DNA of 64,000 nucleotides, taken from assembly GCF_040581485.1 (NCBI RefSeq), contig NC_090130.1:3534001-3598000 (forward strand). The letters run 5' to 3'. Numbering within the stretch: the stretch's first letter is position 1; every line of letters begins with the position of its first letter. Under the pieces are notes generated by a model that searched no databases, was not told the DNA's origin, and saw only the letters and a list, made by a program, of their open reading frames with translations. Both the position numbers and the translations under genes were made by a program. The DNA is from Linepithema humile. Taxonomy: Eukaryota; Arthropoda; Insecta; Hymenoptera; Formicidae. Of the stretch, positions 1 through 10,817 are shown in pieces.

Positions 1-508
1 GAGGAAAAAAAGTGCAGCGAGTTTTTGCGCGCACGCGCGCGCGCACGCGATAACTTCGCGGATACGTATTGTTCGAGACGGCGGGGTAACAAAGGACCGC
101 CGCACACAGCGAACGGAAATTTTGCAGATGCGACCGATCCATTTTATCGTTCAATTCCGTGACTTTTTATCTCGCGCCGTTTCTTTTCTTGTCGTCGCGA
201 CTTTTTGTCACGGTCTTTTATTTACGCGAAATTACGTATAACGTGGGAGGTATAAGGAGAGAAGATGATGAAAATTATGTCGTCACGCCTGGTTCTTCCT
301 GTCAGCGGTCCAGCGTACAAAGACCGCGATACACACACACACACACACGCGCGCGCGCGGCGGTTGCGGGAACATTTTCGTGTGCCGCGTGCACTTCCAC
401 TGCTTACCTGGCAAAAATGGGGAAAGGAAGAGAGCACAGAAGGCGAGCACACAGAGAGAAGCCTGCAACGCGCGTGCAGGTAACGCTCGGATCATGTGTA
501 TAGATATT
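1..508. other. CpG-rich non-coding block
   Basis: This stretch is rich in CpG and carries an imperfect (GC)n/(GCAC)n run near positions 25-50 and a compound (AC)n(GC)n tract at 329-359. Several frames on both strands stay open across it, but they all run through the microsatellite and show no domain, so I do not call a gene. The base composition explains the absence of stop codons. Confidence 0.6.
329..359. repeat. compound (AC)n(GC)n microsatellite
   Basis: About ten AC units pass directly into about six GC units. Alternating purine-pyrimidine DNA of this type can adopt the Z form, which is general knowledge and has not been tested here. Confidence 0.95.
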
Positions 509-879
509 TATACACGGTGTTCCAGATCCTCCGTTCTTCCTCTCATATACGGGTTTAGGTCAATTTTCAAGTGAATTCATTCTGAAGAAAAATAGCGAAA
601 TATCAACGGTTGATTTTCAGCTGCAAACAGAAACGCAGAAACAAGTGTAAAATATTATTCTTCTTTCAATTTTAAATAGATTCCAGCGTTGGTAGATTTT
701 CACTTGAAAATCAGTTAGAAAAATATCTACGATTACACGCGTAAAAGAAGAGGTGTGTCATGTGTCAGATGAAGTTTTTTTCTGCTAATGAAAACTTCTT
801 CTCGTCTCAAAAATAACTACGATTGTCGATTCAAAATAAGGGTGGAGAAACACGCGCGGAATTCGAGACACCGTGTATA
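509..879. mobile_element. possible small TIR element, GGTGTYCC family
   Basis: A perfect 12-bp inverted repeat (TATACACGGTGT at 509-520, its reverse complement at 868-879) bounds about 370 bp. A second perfect 13-bp inverted pair lies inside (563-575 with 699-711), and a short hairpin lies near 770-797. The inner ends could be CACGGTGT flanked by TA, as for a Tc1/mariner-type target duplication. The terminal word resembles the ends at 27336-27350 and 52131-52146. No coding capacity is visible. A 12-bp inverted pair at this distance is expected about once by chance in a window this long, so the call rests on the nested repeat and the shared motif. Confidence 0.35.
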
Positions 880-2340
880 TGGGTGAGAAGGGCTCTATTG
901 TGATTAGTAGCCAGGCTGTCCATCTGCAGCATCTGGTAGTTCGAATGACCGAATGTATTTGGCTGGTCGCTCGATTCGGCGATCAAACGACGATGTGGTG
1001 ATGTCAGCTTCTCCGACGAAGTTGAAATCCAAAATAAACCGACGGCCGATTCAACAATGATCGCCGGTGCGGGTCTCATTAGCTTTTTGGAAGGAATTTT
1101 TTATGTCCACAAACCACCCCAGTCCGATTCTATAGTCGCGCTCTCGTCGATCATATCGCGCGTCATCTCGCGGACAATGGTTGTTTACTTAATTTCATCG
1201 GGTGCGTGCTTACTTTCTTTCTCGTGCCGTGCTTATCCCGCGAAGCATCTTCACGCGTAGGGGAGAGAGAGCTGTGGGGTCGATTGTAACGAGGGAGAGA
1301 ATTGTGAGATCATTTTGATCCTCGGCCGCTGCGCAGAGTGGGGGATTTAGTGTTATTATCTGGATCATCTACGTTTTGCGTGTCGAAATGAAAATACTTT
1401 CGACAAAACTCTCAAATCGGGCGAGTGTGATATCCACAAGATTTTTTATAAGTTTCTTGAAATATCGCCACGTCCCTTTTTCAAATTCCAATTCCATTTT
1501 TTTATTAATATAAAGTTTGTAGAACAGATCGAGATGAATTGAAAACATTCTACTGTTCCAATCGGCAAAAACAAATTCGCTATTCTAGAGCTTGGAATCT
1601 AAATGGAATAGATACGAAGGAAATTCAACGGTGCTGTTTATTCACTTAGGTACATATAATTTTATTTACACAAATTCTTCCGTCCTGCTCAACTTTCTCT
1701 TATATTATCCATTTAAAGTTTTTAGATGTATCATACCCCTTGAAATTATGAAACTTTTTTGATCGAAATATTTTAACTATTTGCACCACAGGCATAATCT
1801 AAATTCAAGTTAAATGCTCCACTTTATAGAGTTGCTACAGCATTTGAAATATAGCTAAACTGAAAAGTTTAATTTAATATAATGCGATCCATCTTTCAAA
1901 AAGTTTAAAAGTTTTGAAATTAATCTCTTAAAATAAGGAAAACTAAATTTATACTCTCTTTTATTTTCTCGGTATTTTTAAGCGAATTAAATTATTCTAA
2001 ACTCTTAATTTCTGGATAGATACTTGAAAATTATTTCCGCAGTGTATGCGTTGTATTTTTATTATGTATTTTTTTATTATGCATAATTTTATCGAAATTT
2101 TTATATACGAGCGAAAATTTCCACATTTGTGGATATCTGAATAAAAGCTTGGTTTTACTTGATAAATAAAAAATATCGGCAAAATCGAATTACTAACGCG
2201 AAACTTTCAATGCTAAAAAATCAAAATATCCGAAACCGCAATATTTAACAAACTCCGCATTTCTCGAAATATATCTCGTGAACAGAGTTTTCGAAAGTAA
2301 AATTTGTAAGGAAGATTGATTCTGTTTCACCGATGAAATG
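880..2340. other. non-coding: CpG-rich to 1440, then AT-rich
   Basis: The first part is moderately CpG-rich with short open frames on both strands that overlap each other. From about 1441 the sequence becomes AT-rich, with frequent stops in all frames. I see no repeat unit, RNA gene or coding signature in it. Confidence 0.55.
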
Positions 2341-5300
2341 TTAATAAGTACGCGCGTCGCGCGCGTTTACTTCTAACGATATGTAAACTTGGGCGATAAC
2401 GAGTCGTTATTACATCGCCCCGACGTTACACCTCTTTGTAATAACGTTTACACGCTCGCGCGAATACACAATCGTCTTCTCCGTCTGCAGGGAGAGTTTC
2501 TTCGTTTCCCAGAGACTCCCAGGGTGACGAATGACCCGCGATGTATCACCGAGTGACTGCAACACGTTTATCCGTTACTTTAAAACTCGCTTTAACGAAG
2601 CCGGGCGCGTCCGATCGGGCATGACATTTATCAAGACGTGATTTCGGCTGCATTTTTAACGAGCCGCCTGAGCGCGGCGCGGCCGTAACGTTGATGGATG
2701 GATTATCGTATCGATTCGCGTGAATTAGACGGAAATAATGTTACGTTATCGGGACGGAGGCGCCGCGGGGAATCCGCCAGGCGGCTGGTTATTATGCATA
2801 AGGGAGCGTCGGTACGCTGCGCGCCGCCCCCTGCCCTATGAGATACGGCTACGCTAATGAGCATATAATGCGCATAGAATTGTAATTGGCGTGCTGGTGG
2901 TGAATGCTTCGCGATACCCGATCTCGCAATCCAGCGCCATTGTCTTACCGAGGTGACCGGGCGATGCGTTTTAAACGGTTGGGTGGGCGGGGACGGGCGC
3001 AAAAAAGAATGAACCGGAAATGCAAGAACAACAGTCTTGTTTGATAAATTTGAGTCTCCGTGTTATCAAGCGCTCGTTAGAAGAGAATCTCCTCGAAAAC
3101 ATGTAGATAAATAATTGAACCCGTGTTCTCCTGCAATAACAGTTCGATAACGAATTAGTCCGGTGAAAGCAAGAGGAATAAAGGGACCGTTTTCGACAAA
3201 ATTCGGTGATAATTCTGCCTTTCGCATTCCTAGGGATATTTACTTTTCGTATTACTTTCGGGAATGGAAGGAAGGACGTATTCCGGACGGGAGCTTAAAA
3301 TACGTCCGCGTCCCGCTTTTACAATTGAAAAATCCGATGACCTTATGTCTTACTAGAATGCGAGTCCATTTGGAACGTCGTACCGTTGCGACCAGGCCGA
3401 AGGGGGGACGAGAGGCAAATCCTCTCTCCGTTGTCCTCCTTCGTTGCCAGCGGATCTCTCTTCGCCGCTTTTGTGGTAGAAAATCTTCCCGGAGGCCGCC
3501 TGCGATGTCTCTTTGGCATTTACGCGATTACGCGTCCGCTCGTCGCCGTTACTCGCGCCGCGCGCGCTCGCCCGACATTCGCTCTCGTCGTTTGTCGTCG
3601 CGTTCTCACGGATTTTTACAGATCCGAAATTCCGCTGGGGGAAGGAAGAGAGGAGACGGTTGAGCCGAGTGGAGTGCTCGCATACAATGCCTCGATTAAG
3701 GCAAAGCGGCAAGCGTACGTACAAAGGACGTCGCCGTCTTACGAGAGTTATGCATCAAAGGGACGATTAAAAATGTATTAAGGCATATTAAATGAAGAGG
3801 GTACGCGAGTATGTAGGACACATAGATGTGGCAATTTAATCGCGTTATATCCTTCCATCTTCTGTTCTCTAAGTCGCGGAACATTACGTGTAATGAAAAT
3901 ACTAATGTAATGAAAACAAAATTCACGGTTGTCGAGGCGCAAAAGAAGAAGATTCGAAAATCAGACTAAAATTTTTTTTCTTCTTTACGCGATAATACAG
4001 TGCAATATAATTAAATTTCTTTAAAACAAGAGCGATAAAAGAGTGAAAAATTCGTGTCCATCCGCTCTGCGAATTTCGAGCCACCCCGTGTGCATTCGTC
4101 CAATGTACGTACTTAACCCCACTTACCTTAATCGCATTCGCTGCACACACAGTGCGCTTTCTCACGAGCAAGTAAACCGCGAAAAAACGAGCCTGGCCAA
4201 TCGTACGAATTAATTCTCGCGGACGCGCCGCAATTACCAGATGCACCGATGTAGACAGAGGAAGCAGATGCTTAAGGGCGAACGGAGAAAGAGCGAGGAG
4301 TGGGAGGGGGAGTAACACAGCAGCGCGCCGCAATGTTTGTGGTATTTTTCGGCGATCGTCGGGCATACCGATATGCGCCGCGTGTTGCATAAAGTATCGG
4401 TTGATTCCCCCTGCGCTCAGGGAGCGTACGTCGCGAAGCGTAGCGAAAGAGTTCCTCGGCACGCTTTGCCGCATGCCGAAGCGTAGCGAACTAATAGTCC
4501 GCGTTACGTGCCCTGTAGCCCAGATTCTACGCCACTATTTCGAGATCTCGCGGGAGAGAAATACCGCGCGAAGCGCGGACGAGAAGCAGCAAGCGCATCG
4601 TCGTATCGCGGCGCGCTCGGCCGTGTGTGCGTTAATTCGCTTGATGCGAATGCAATTCGCAGGAACGCAGAACGAGCTTGCCGTACGCGGACGGTCGAGT
4701 TAACTCGTTGCAATTGAAGTGGTCGCTTTCGAACAGCAACAATTCATAACTTCCGAAAGAAAAGGAGTAGCGAGTGGAATTTGTTGCGCTAAAGCAAACT
4801 TACATTGTGCGCGCGGATGCGCCGAGGTAACGCTGCTGCTTCTGTATGTGCTACCGTTTAGATACTAGCCAGACGTTATTTCGCCCGAGAGCGATATAAA
4901 GCCCCGCGAGGCAATATCTCAAGCTTCCAGAAATAACGTAGCTTCCACTATTTTTACCCGAGCGACTTTAATTATCGGACTCGCGCTTGCAGAGTGACCG
5001 ATTCAACTGCACGATTCGAATGTGAACTCACACGACCTGCCGACGTGTACGTGCGTGTTCTCACTTCCGCCACGTCGCGCAATCCTTCTCACGAGGATGC
5101 GCCTCGCGTCGGTGATGTGTATACAAATTGTACAACTCGTAAATGCGCGGCTCCTCCTCCGTCGGCGAGGAATTATTCGATGAGTAGAAAAAGCGATTGC
5201 CACTTCGGTTCGGTTTATAGTGTACGCGCCTTCCCTTCTCCTTCGTTAACGACCGCGGAATTTAATGATAGACGATAAGCCGTGAGTCCGGGGGAAAATT

Positions 5301-5360
5301 CTTTCACAGCTTCGCGTGCCTACAGCATTGAGTCACATCGTTCGAGCCTCATCGAACGTT
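2341..5360. other. CpG-rich block without supported gene
   Basis: This is a long CpG-rich stretch, interrupted by a more AT-rich interval at about 3780-4070. Open frames of 100-180 codons occur on both strands over the same bases (for example 3163-3663 on plus and 3923-4474 on minus). They are arginine- and serine-rich, as expected from reading CpG-rich DNA, with no recognisable domain. A 14-bp direct repeat (CGAAGCGTAGCGAA) occurs at 4434-4447 and 4477-4490. A TATAAAG word at 4895 has no convincing initiator downstream. Confidence 0.55.
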
Positions 5361-5365
5361 CCTTG

Positions 5366-5400
5366 TATAAAAGCCCTGTGTATAGAAGCGCGCGGACCTT
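5366..5400 (+). promoter_or_regulatory. candidate TATA core promoter
   Basis: TATAAAAG at 5366-5373 is an exact match to the metazoan TATA consensus. Initiation about 30 bp downstream would start a transcript near 5396-5400. The first ATG after that, at 5489, has a strong insect-like start context (CAAACATGG) but opens only a five-codon frame (MANGL, stop at 5504-5506). A second ATG at 5496 opens eleven codons. No splice donor precedes the first stop. It could be a promoter of a non-coding RNA or a chance match; there is no clear TCAGT initiator. Confidence 0.25.
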
Positions 5401-5506
5401 CCCTTTCTCTTTCCTCACCGCCGCACATTGGTGTGTCTGAGCTATAGTTCTGCGAACAAAACCTCGCCGCTTCTTTATCACATCAAACATGGCTAATGGA
5501 TTATGA

Positions 5507-6900
5507 TATATTAGTGAAAGAAACTGTTTAGAGAAATATTTTTTAAAATATTACTTTATCTATCTGTAAGAATTGTTTTGTTTAGGCTTAAATCGATATT
5601 AAATTTAGAGATATTTAGATTTTTAAAAATATATTTTTTTTTTTAATTTTACATCAAATTAATGTAAAATTAATTTGACACTAATTTAACGTAAAATTTT
5701 AAAAACTTTACATTAAATTTAATGTGAAATAAATTTTACATTAATTTCTCATTTAATTTTGAAAAACTTGTACAATATTCTTTATTTAGAAGTATTATTA
5801 TTTAAAATATTTTTGTCGCGATATTATATTATCTATCTATGTGAGAACATTGATATATTCGGATATCATCTATGAAAAGAAGAATGAAAAATTGCAATTT
5901 CGTCCGCCTCGGCATCACTGTGCGTTGTCGAAGCAAGTATGTTGAGTGTGACGAGACAAACAGTGTATTCTGTTGTACGCAAGAATAACGTCACGAGCGC
6001 TAAACATTAACGATCAGAAAAATCGCGGAAAGGACGATCGCCCGAAGTAAGGCATGATACGAGCGCGCTAGTGTTTTATTATTGTGTTGTTGTTTGGCCT
6101 TTGATATCCGCGTCGGGTTTGATTTCACAAAAGAGCCCCGCAGCGAGCCATCCGAATGTTTTTTTCCAAACGATCCAATTACCGCCTTAACAATGATTCA
6201 TATTTACGCGACCCGCAGGAATTTTTCTCGATCGTAAACAATTCAAGAGAAGAAACTCGGGGAATATTCATTGTTGCTCCTTACTCATCTGCGTTGCAGA
6301 GTAATACGCTTTCATTATTCAGCGTTCCAGAAAATAAAGGTACTTTATTAAACTCTTTCCAGTTCCGGAAGAAAAAGGAAAGGAAACTTATGTAGAAGCT
6401 TGAGTTTGATGTGGCTACAGTGGCGCTTTTGATTGCTGATTGGTAATTACTTTAGGAATCGTTAAATGTACTTGTGCGCCGTAATGCAGGATTTAACCGC
6501 AATGTCGGATGATAATTAAATATCGACAGCATTGTTCTTTCACGATTTTATGCTATTTGATATGTCTTGCTAATCGACAAGCTGTAACAATTTATTCTGT
6601 TGCACTTATTTTTATCGTTACTTTAGATTTACAAAATTAAAAAGCATAAAATAAACTGCATAAGATAAAAAATAGCTTATATATACTCGGGAGCTATTTA
6701 TAAAGCTTGCAAGCTCAACACAAATTGAGCGTATGGAGTTTGTCAACGACGTGACTTTTTTCTTTTTGTGGCGGGGAGACTGAATGAACGTTCATTCAGC
6801 CTGCGCGGTAAGAAAATCGGATTGAACTTAATTCATGGAATTAGCAGCTCCTTGAGCCGAATATATGAGCTCTTCGCTCCTTGTCGTCGTATAAATTTAT
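5507..6900. other. mainly AT-rich non-coding stretch
   Basis: AT-rich DNA with homopolymer runs lies at 5520-5880 and 6540-6700, with a more mixed interval between. The short open frame at 6156-6395 has no recognisable motif. Apart from the low-complexity repeat at 5646-5757 I see nothing in it. Confidence 0.5.
5646..5757. repeat. low-complexity repeat of TTAATGTAAA-type words
   Basis: Variants of TTAATGTAAA and its reverse complement TTTACATTAA recur several times within about 110 bp. The segment is therefore both partly tandem and partly palindromic. It may be a decayed AT-rich minisatellite or foldback remnant. No target duplication or clear end can be seen. Confidence 0.5.
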
Positions 6901-6940
6901 ACGTGATTTCAGTCTCGCAGGATACCATCGCTATCTGTCG

Positions 6941-6989
6941 AGAGGGAGAGAAAGAGAGAGAGAAAAAAAAAGAGAGAAAGCAAGAAAGG
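6941..6989. repeat. GA-rich purine tract
   Basis: An imperfect (GA)n/(A)n purine run of about 50 bp. In insects such tracts can bind GAGA-type factors, but nothing here shows that this one does. Confidence 0.85.
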
Positions 6990-7250
6990 GCGAAAAGAAA
7001 CGAATGATAAATACGTTTTCATCGAATCGGTGAATCGTGCGGCTGAGTCACGCCGCGATGAGCACTCGTCTCACATTCTCCTGGGCACAAAAGGTGCGGC
7101 ATATAAGTGTGCCTGCCTTCTCTTCAGCGCGGCCTCGACGGCACGGTGAGTGCAAATGTCGGGGAGTCGAAGGTAACGAGGGAGAAAAAACGAAGAGGGA
7201 AGGTCGGTAAAGACGAACCGCCGTGCCGTCGCCGCCGCTCGTCTCGGCAC

Positions 7251-7335
7251 GCTTGATGGGTGATGCTCTTCTCGCATCATCAACAACACAGTTGCCGGTC
7301 TCTCGCGTGAAAGAACGAGGGCGCTTTCGAACGAG
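7251..7335 (+). other. triplicated motif block, copy A
   Basis: First of three diverged co-oriented copies. The core (7261-7315) has, in order, TGATGCT, a seven-base pyrimidine-rich loop, GCAT-ATC, CACAGTT, CCGGT and TCGCGTGA. It ends with CGCTTTCGAA, shared with copy C. ATGC and GCAT around the seven-base loop can pair, extended here to TGATGC/GCATCA. GAAAG and CTTTC further on can form a second stem. About three quarters of the core bases match copy B by eye. Spacing between copies is not a multiple of three and the blocks contain indels, so this does not look like coding DNA. A TATAAG word at 7102 and a splice-donor-like GTGAGT at 7147 lie upstream. Function is unknown; a regulatory element or structured RNA is possible. 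Confidence 0.5.
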
Positions 7336-8274
7336 TAACGAGAGGCGCGCACCTAACGAAAGCTTCCAAGAGGCGCGTGAACATCCGCTTCATCGGCGAC
7401 GTCGACCCCGCACGTCGAACGTGCGAAAGAACAAAAAGGCGCTGACACGCCGCTCTGGAAGAGAAACGCGCGCGAACACGTCGATAGGGTTGCGGGGCTA
7501 ATTTGGAGCAGAAAACGTCTACGAAAGTTCGATCGTTAATACTCAATGGGATGAGAGATACGAGTTTTCATTGCAAAATGAGGTTTATTTACATATATTA
7601 TGATTATTGGATCGCGGAACGCTGTTATTTACGCACATTTAGTTGAATGAGTAATCGCGTAATTTTAGAACAAAGTTAACTGCGTAAAATCGACTGTTTA
7701 TATTTGACGATTCAAATGTTTGTGCTCGCATATTCGCAAGAGAAGCGGAGGCAAAGTTCGGCGGTATTCGGCGACGTATAATCGTGATTAAAATTTCAGC
7801 GCTTCTGGTGCAACTGCGCTGATCGAGTTATCACAGAGATTTTGGCGGCAAGTCAAGCACATACGAGATTAAAATTATAATTTGATTCGAGTTTAATTCG
7901 CTGCCGCCGTAGCCGCGCATTGCGTTACATATCTCGTCGTAATTACGCACTTACCGGGGCATACACGTGTGCGTGCTAGCGCTCTCTCGGCATAATTTAT
8001 ACCGTATTTGGGATCTTTTCTAAATCACTCTCTCGTCATGCAGAGGGAGACGAGAAGCAATTAATCGTTAATGACGCGCACGACACGCAGTTGCAGCTGC
8101 GGCGCGCAACGAATAAACGACAACGTAATTACGACTAGCGTAATTATTGGCAATGTTTTAACGACTGCGACGCGCAATCGGACTTTGCCTAATTAGTGTT
8201 CGAGACATATCGCGCTAATAATGCAAAGAGCCAGAGCGTAATATCAATTCGCAATAAATTCAAGAAGCAAAAAT

Positions 8275-8318
8275 CTCTCTCTCTCACTCGCTCACTCATT
8301 CATTCACTCAGTCGCTCT
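8275..8318. repeat. (CT)n/(CACT)n pyrimidine-rich tract
   Basis: A CT run passes into CTCACTCATTCA-type imperfect tetranucleotide units over about 44 bp. Confidence 0.8.
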
Positions 8319-8439
8319 ACCGTCAAGAAGCAAAAAGCTACCAGAGCTCTGTGATGGAGCAAAGAGGCCGGACTAACCGCACAAAACGGCACAAGGGAAA
8401 AGAATGGACCGGCAGAAAGAGCCGCTTACCGAGACTTGC

Positions 8440-8492
8440 GTTCGTTCGTTCGTTTGTTCGTTCGTTCGTTCGCTCGCTCCCTCGCTCGCTCG
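8440..8492. repeat. (GTTC)n/(GCTC)n tetranucleotide repeat
   Basis: About nine GTTC-type units (one GTTT variant) grade into GCTC units, ending directly at motif copy B. The minus-strand frames across it give repetitive R-A/N-E-R runs, which are repeat translation and not a protein feature. Confidence 0.9.
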
Positions 8493-8493
8493 A

Positions 8494-8575
8494 TGATGCT
8501 GTCTTTGCATAATCTCCGCGGCACAGTTACCGGTTCGCGTGAGAGAATGGCTGTGCCAGCTTCTTGAGAATGAAA
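8494..8575 (+). other. triplicated motif block, copy B
   Basis: Second copy of the block. TGATGCT, a pyrimidine-rich loop, GCATAATC, CACAGTTACCGG and TTCGCGTGAGAGAA appear in the same order as in copy A. It shares the 14-mer CGGTTCGCGTGAGA exactly with copy C. ATGC/GCAT flank a seven-base loop as in A and C. GGCACAG (8520-8526) and CTGTGCC (8551-8557) can form an additional perfect 7-bp stem unique to this copy. It abuts the (GTTC)n repeat. Function is unknown. Confidence 0.5.
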
Positions 8576-9156
8576 AACGCCGAATGGCCCCGTGAAGCTG
8601 CAGTAGCAGTGACGACGAAGACGAAGATGTACCAATGCGCGCCGAGAGGAATCTCGACGCGCCACGGAGAGAATTGCGCTCCTCCTTCAATTTTCTTACT
8701 TACGCTAAACGTTCGTTAAACTTGACGAGAGGAATGAAGTAGACCGTGAGTAATGCTCCCATGTGTTATCTCTTTCCTGACACAATGACAATTTCGAGTG
8801 GCTGTACGAGCGTGCACTCCACTTCCCATGCTCTTCTCTTTGCTCAACATTTGTTTAATTAAATTGGTGGAATTGTTTCGAATGCGCGCGGCACTTCCGC
8901 CTGTCATTTGAAAAATATATACAAGTACAAATTCCGAATGGCTTTATTTGACGTTTTCAGAAAGATTTCGAATATTCTATACAAAATAACGATTAAGCAT
9001 TTTAGTTCTTTGATGCGTGTATTTATGAATTTATTATTGCCTTTGTATCACGCTTTGTGATACATAATCTCAGTTCTTTAAAACCGGGGATTTGTAAAGT
9101 GGTTCGGAAATAAGCTCTTTTGAAATTATCGACTTCTACATTGTTAGATAAATGCT
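8576..9156. other. spacer between motif copies B and C
   Basis: CpG-rich DNA to about 8880, then AT-rich to about 9140. No gene, RNA or repeat unit is recognisable. Confidence 0.5.
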
Positions 9157-9182
9157 GGGTGGTGGGGGAGGAGGGGGGGGGA
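9157..9182 (+). other. G-quadruplex-type G-run cluster
   Basis: Runs of three, five and nine G separated by TGGT and AGGA fit the G3+N1-7 quadruplex rule if the long run supplies two tetrad columns. It lies about 230 bp upstream of motif copy C. Confidence 0.6.
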
Positions 9183-9388
9183 GTGTACGCGGAGAACAAT
9201 GGTAAGAAATCCTCGGAACGAAGTATCGTACCCGATGTAGGTTGTACAGATTTTGTAAAGTTAATGTAGTGCGAGTGACCTGAATCGGGCGTGCACAAGG
9301 GAGACGTCGGAGACCTTGTGGAACCTCGAGGAAAATGCAGCCGTGCTCGAGTAAAAGGACGGCGAAAACCGCCACTCAGCGCGAGCGC

Positions 9389-9475
9389 GCTTAATGGGTT
9401 ATGCTTTCTTCGCATTATCGGCGGCATCGGCGCTGTATAGCGAACGGTTCGCGTGAGAAAGTGTGCTTTCGAAAC
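9389..9475 (+). other. triplicated motif block, copy C
   Basis: Third copy. GCTTAATGGGTTATGCT mirrors GCTTGATGGGTGATGCT of copy A. It is followed by TTCTTCGCATTATC, a spacer longer than in A or B, CGGTTCGCGTGAGA (identical to B) and TGCTTTCGAA (shared with A). ATGC-N7-GCAT and GAAAG-TGTG-CTTTC can form two short stems. Because C shares separate segments with A and with B, the three most likely descend from one ancestral block. A long minus-strand open frame (9023-9787) reads through this copy, but it also translates a poly-A run and is not supported as a gene. Confidence 0.5.
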
Positions 9476-10242
9476 ACGATAAGGCCGCCGCGCGAGAAAA
9501 CCGAAAGTCACGGCCCTATTCCGCCACGTTCGATAAGGAATTGACGGGAAATAATCGATGCTTTCGTGTCGCTTATGCTCATCGTTACACGCCGTTATGT
9601 CGTACTTTTGCATTTTAGACGACCTACTTTTGGAATTCGATATCAGGCCTTTTCGACTAGATATACGCCTAAAATATCGGCGATCATAAATGATTTTCTT
9701 CGGCGTTCTTTTTCCAAAAAAAAAAAAAAAAAATTCTTTGTGAAAAAAGTCGATATTCCATTCAGGTTCGCGATAAGGTAAATCCATTCAAAATTGACTG
9801 CGGAATCTCGGTCGAAGAAAGTTCGATTGTTCCCAGGCAACTCCTACACGTTATATAACGCGTGATAAAAATGCGCATTAGAAAGTGCACTCGTACGTTC
9901 ATTAGCGCTTCTCACTTTTAATTAATGCGGCGTGTACATTCATTATCATAATTCCGAGGCTACATCCGACCCACTTATCGTGACTCATAACATTATTCCC
10001 CGAACGCGAACGTTCGTGTTAATCAACGTCGGGACGTATCGCAAGAAAAGCCGATGACATTTCGCGGTGATGTTCGGCCGCGGCGCCGCGGCTATTCGGA
10101 TCCTTTGTGCTCGCCTCGGGAGTTTCCTCGGGAGAACGGGCAACGACACCGCCAACACACCGCGCGCTATGGCAGCCGGGGAGAAGACTACATTATAAAC
10201 TCGCCGAAGAGACTATAGCGTTTCACGGGGCGCACCGCTGTA
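9476..10242. other. non-coding stretch before TIR element
   Basis: Mixed composition, with an 18-bp poly-A run at 9716-9733. The minus-strand frame across it contains a phenylalanine run from that poly-A. No gene is supported. Confidence 0.5.
9716..9733 (+). repeat. poly-A run (18)
   Basis: Uninterrupted run of 18 A. It could be the tail of a retroposed sequence, but no recognisable SINE or LINE body precedes it. Confidence 0.95.
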
Positions 10243-10817
10243 AAGGTGCGTCCAGACCTATAAACCGACCCCGCGTATCGCAACCATCGTGGCCGTTGTG
10301 AACGGGACGAACGGTCGTCACAAAATGTGACGACAAGCGCATTATTTGCAAGGCCATATAAGCAAAGCCAGAGGGTCGGCATTTAGAAGTCCTTTCTTAG
10401 GCAACAATTCGACTAATTCAACATCGTTCCGAAACGTAAACTGACGGAAAATATTATGCGGGTGGCGGAGTTTACATTCCTTTCAAAAATCGAGATAGAA
10501 GGTACAGGAGTTCGGCTCTTTACGACCTCTATTTCCGGGGTGAAGTTGGAGTAATAGGGCAACTTACCTTGAAAAAAAGTAGGGGCCGTAAAGAACGTTA
10601 GTCTTCTTTTATTTTCTTCTTTTTTTTTCTTTTTTTTCGCGTTCCGAATCTTTGTCGTCGCCGATACGGGCACTCGTTGCGGCACAACTTTGCTCACCGT
10701 CGCTCCGGGATCCAGGGTTAACTAAGCAGAGTTTTGACACGCGGCGCAGCATGTCATCTTGTAACGTTACGGTGACACAATGCGCGCGCGGTAACGCGGC
10801 TAGTCTGGACGCACCTT
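10243..10817. mobile_element. non-autonomous TIR DNA transposon (about 575 bp)
   Basis: AAGGTGCGTCCAGAC at 10243-10257 is matched by its exact reverse complement at 10803-10817, a perfect 15-bp terminal inverted repeat around about 545 bp. Inside, close to the left end, GTCGTCACA-AAA-TGTGACGAC (10314-10334) forms a perfect 9-bp stem with a three-base loop; subterminal hairpins are common in such elements. The interior has no transposase-like frame, so it would be non-autonomous. Direct flanks are TGTA on the left and AACAT on the right, so no target duplication is obvious. Superfamily is not assigned. A 15-bp pair at this distance is unlikely by chance. Confidence 0.6.
10607..10637 (+). repeat. 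T-rich run
   Basis: An interrupted poly-T/TTC run of about 30 bp inside the TIR element. Confidence 0.8.

Larger units (their letters stand above)
7336..8493. other. CpG-rich spacer between motif copies A and B
   Basis: This is CpG-rich DNA with a more AT-rich middle (about 7550-7720), holding the CT-rich tract at 8275-8318 and the (GTTC)n tract. Open frames on both strands at 7223-7546 overlap copy A and each other, and show no domain. Confidence 0.5.

Noticed and set aside
1306..1319. TGAGATCATTTTGA, identical to the first 14 bases of the insect microRNA bantam
   Set aside because: Bantam is almost invariant over its full length in insects. The following bases here diverge, no precursor arm pairs with it, and the word itself folds as GATCA/TGATC.
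7102..7152. First exon from TATAAG (7102) to splice donor GTGAGT (7147)
   Set aside because: Initiation 30 bp after the TATA word would leave an exon of only about 15 bases, and no acceptor or coding exon downstream supports it.
9023..9787. 254-codon minus-strand open frame, the longest in the window
   Set aside because: It translates an 18-base poly-A as a phenylalanine run, passes through motif copy C and has no recognisable domain. Stop scarcity in CpG-rich DNA explains it.
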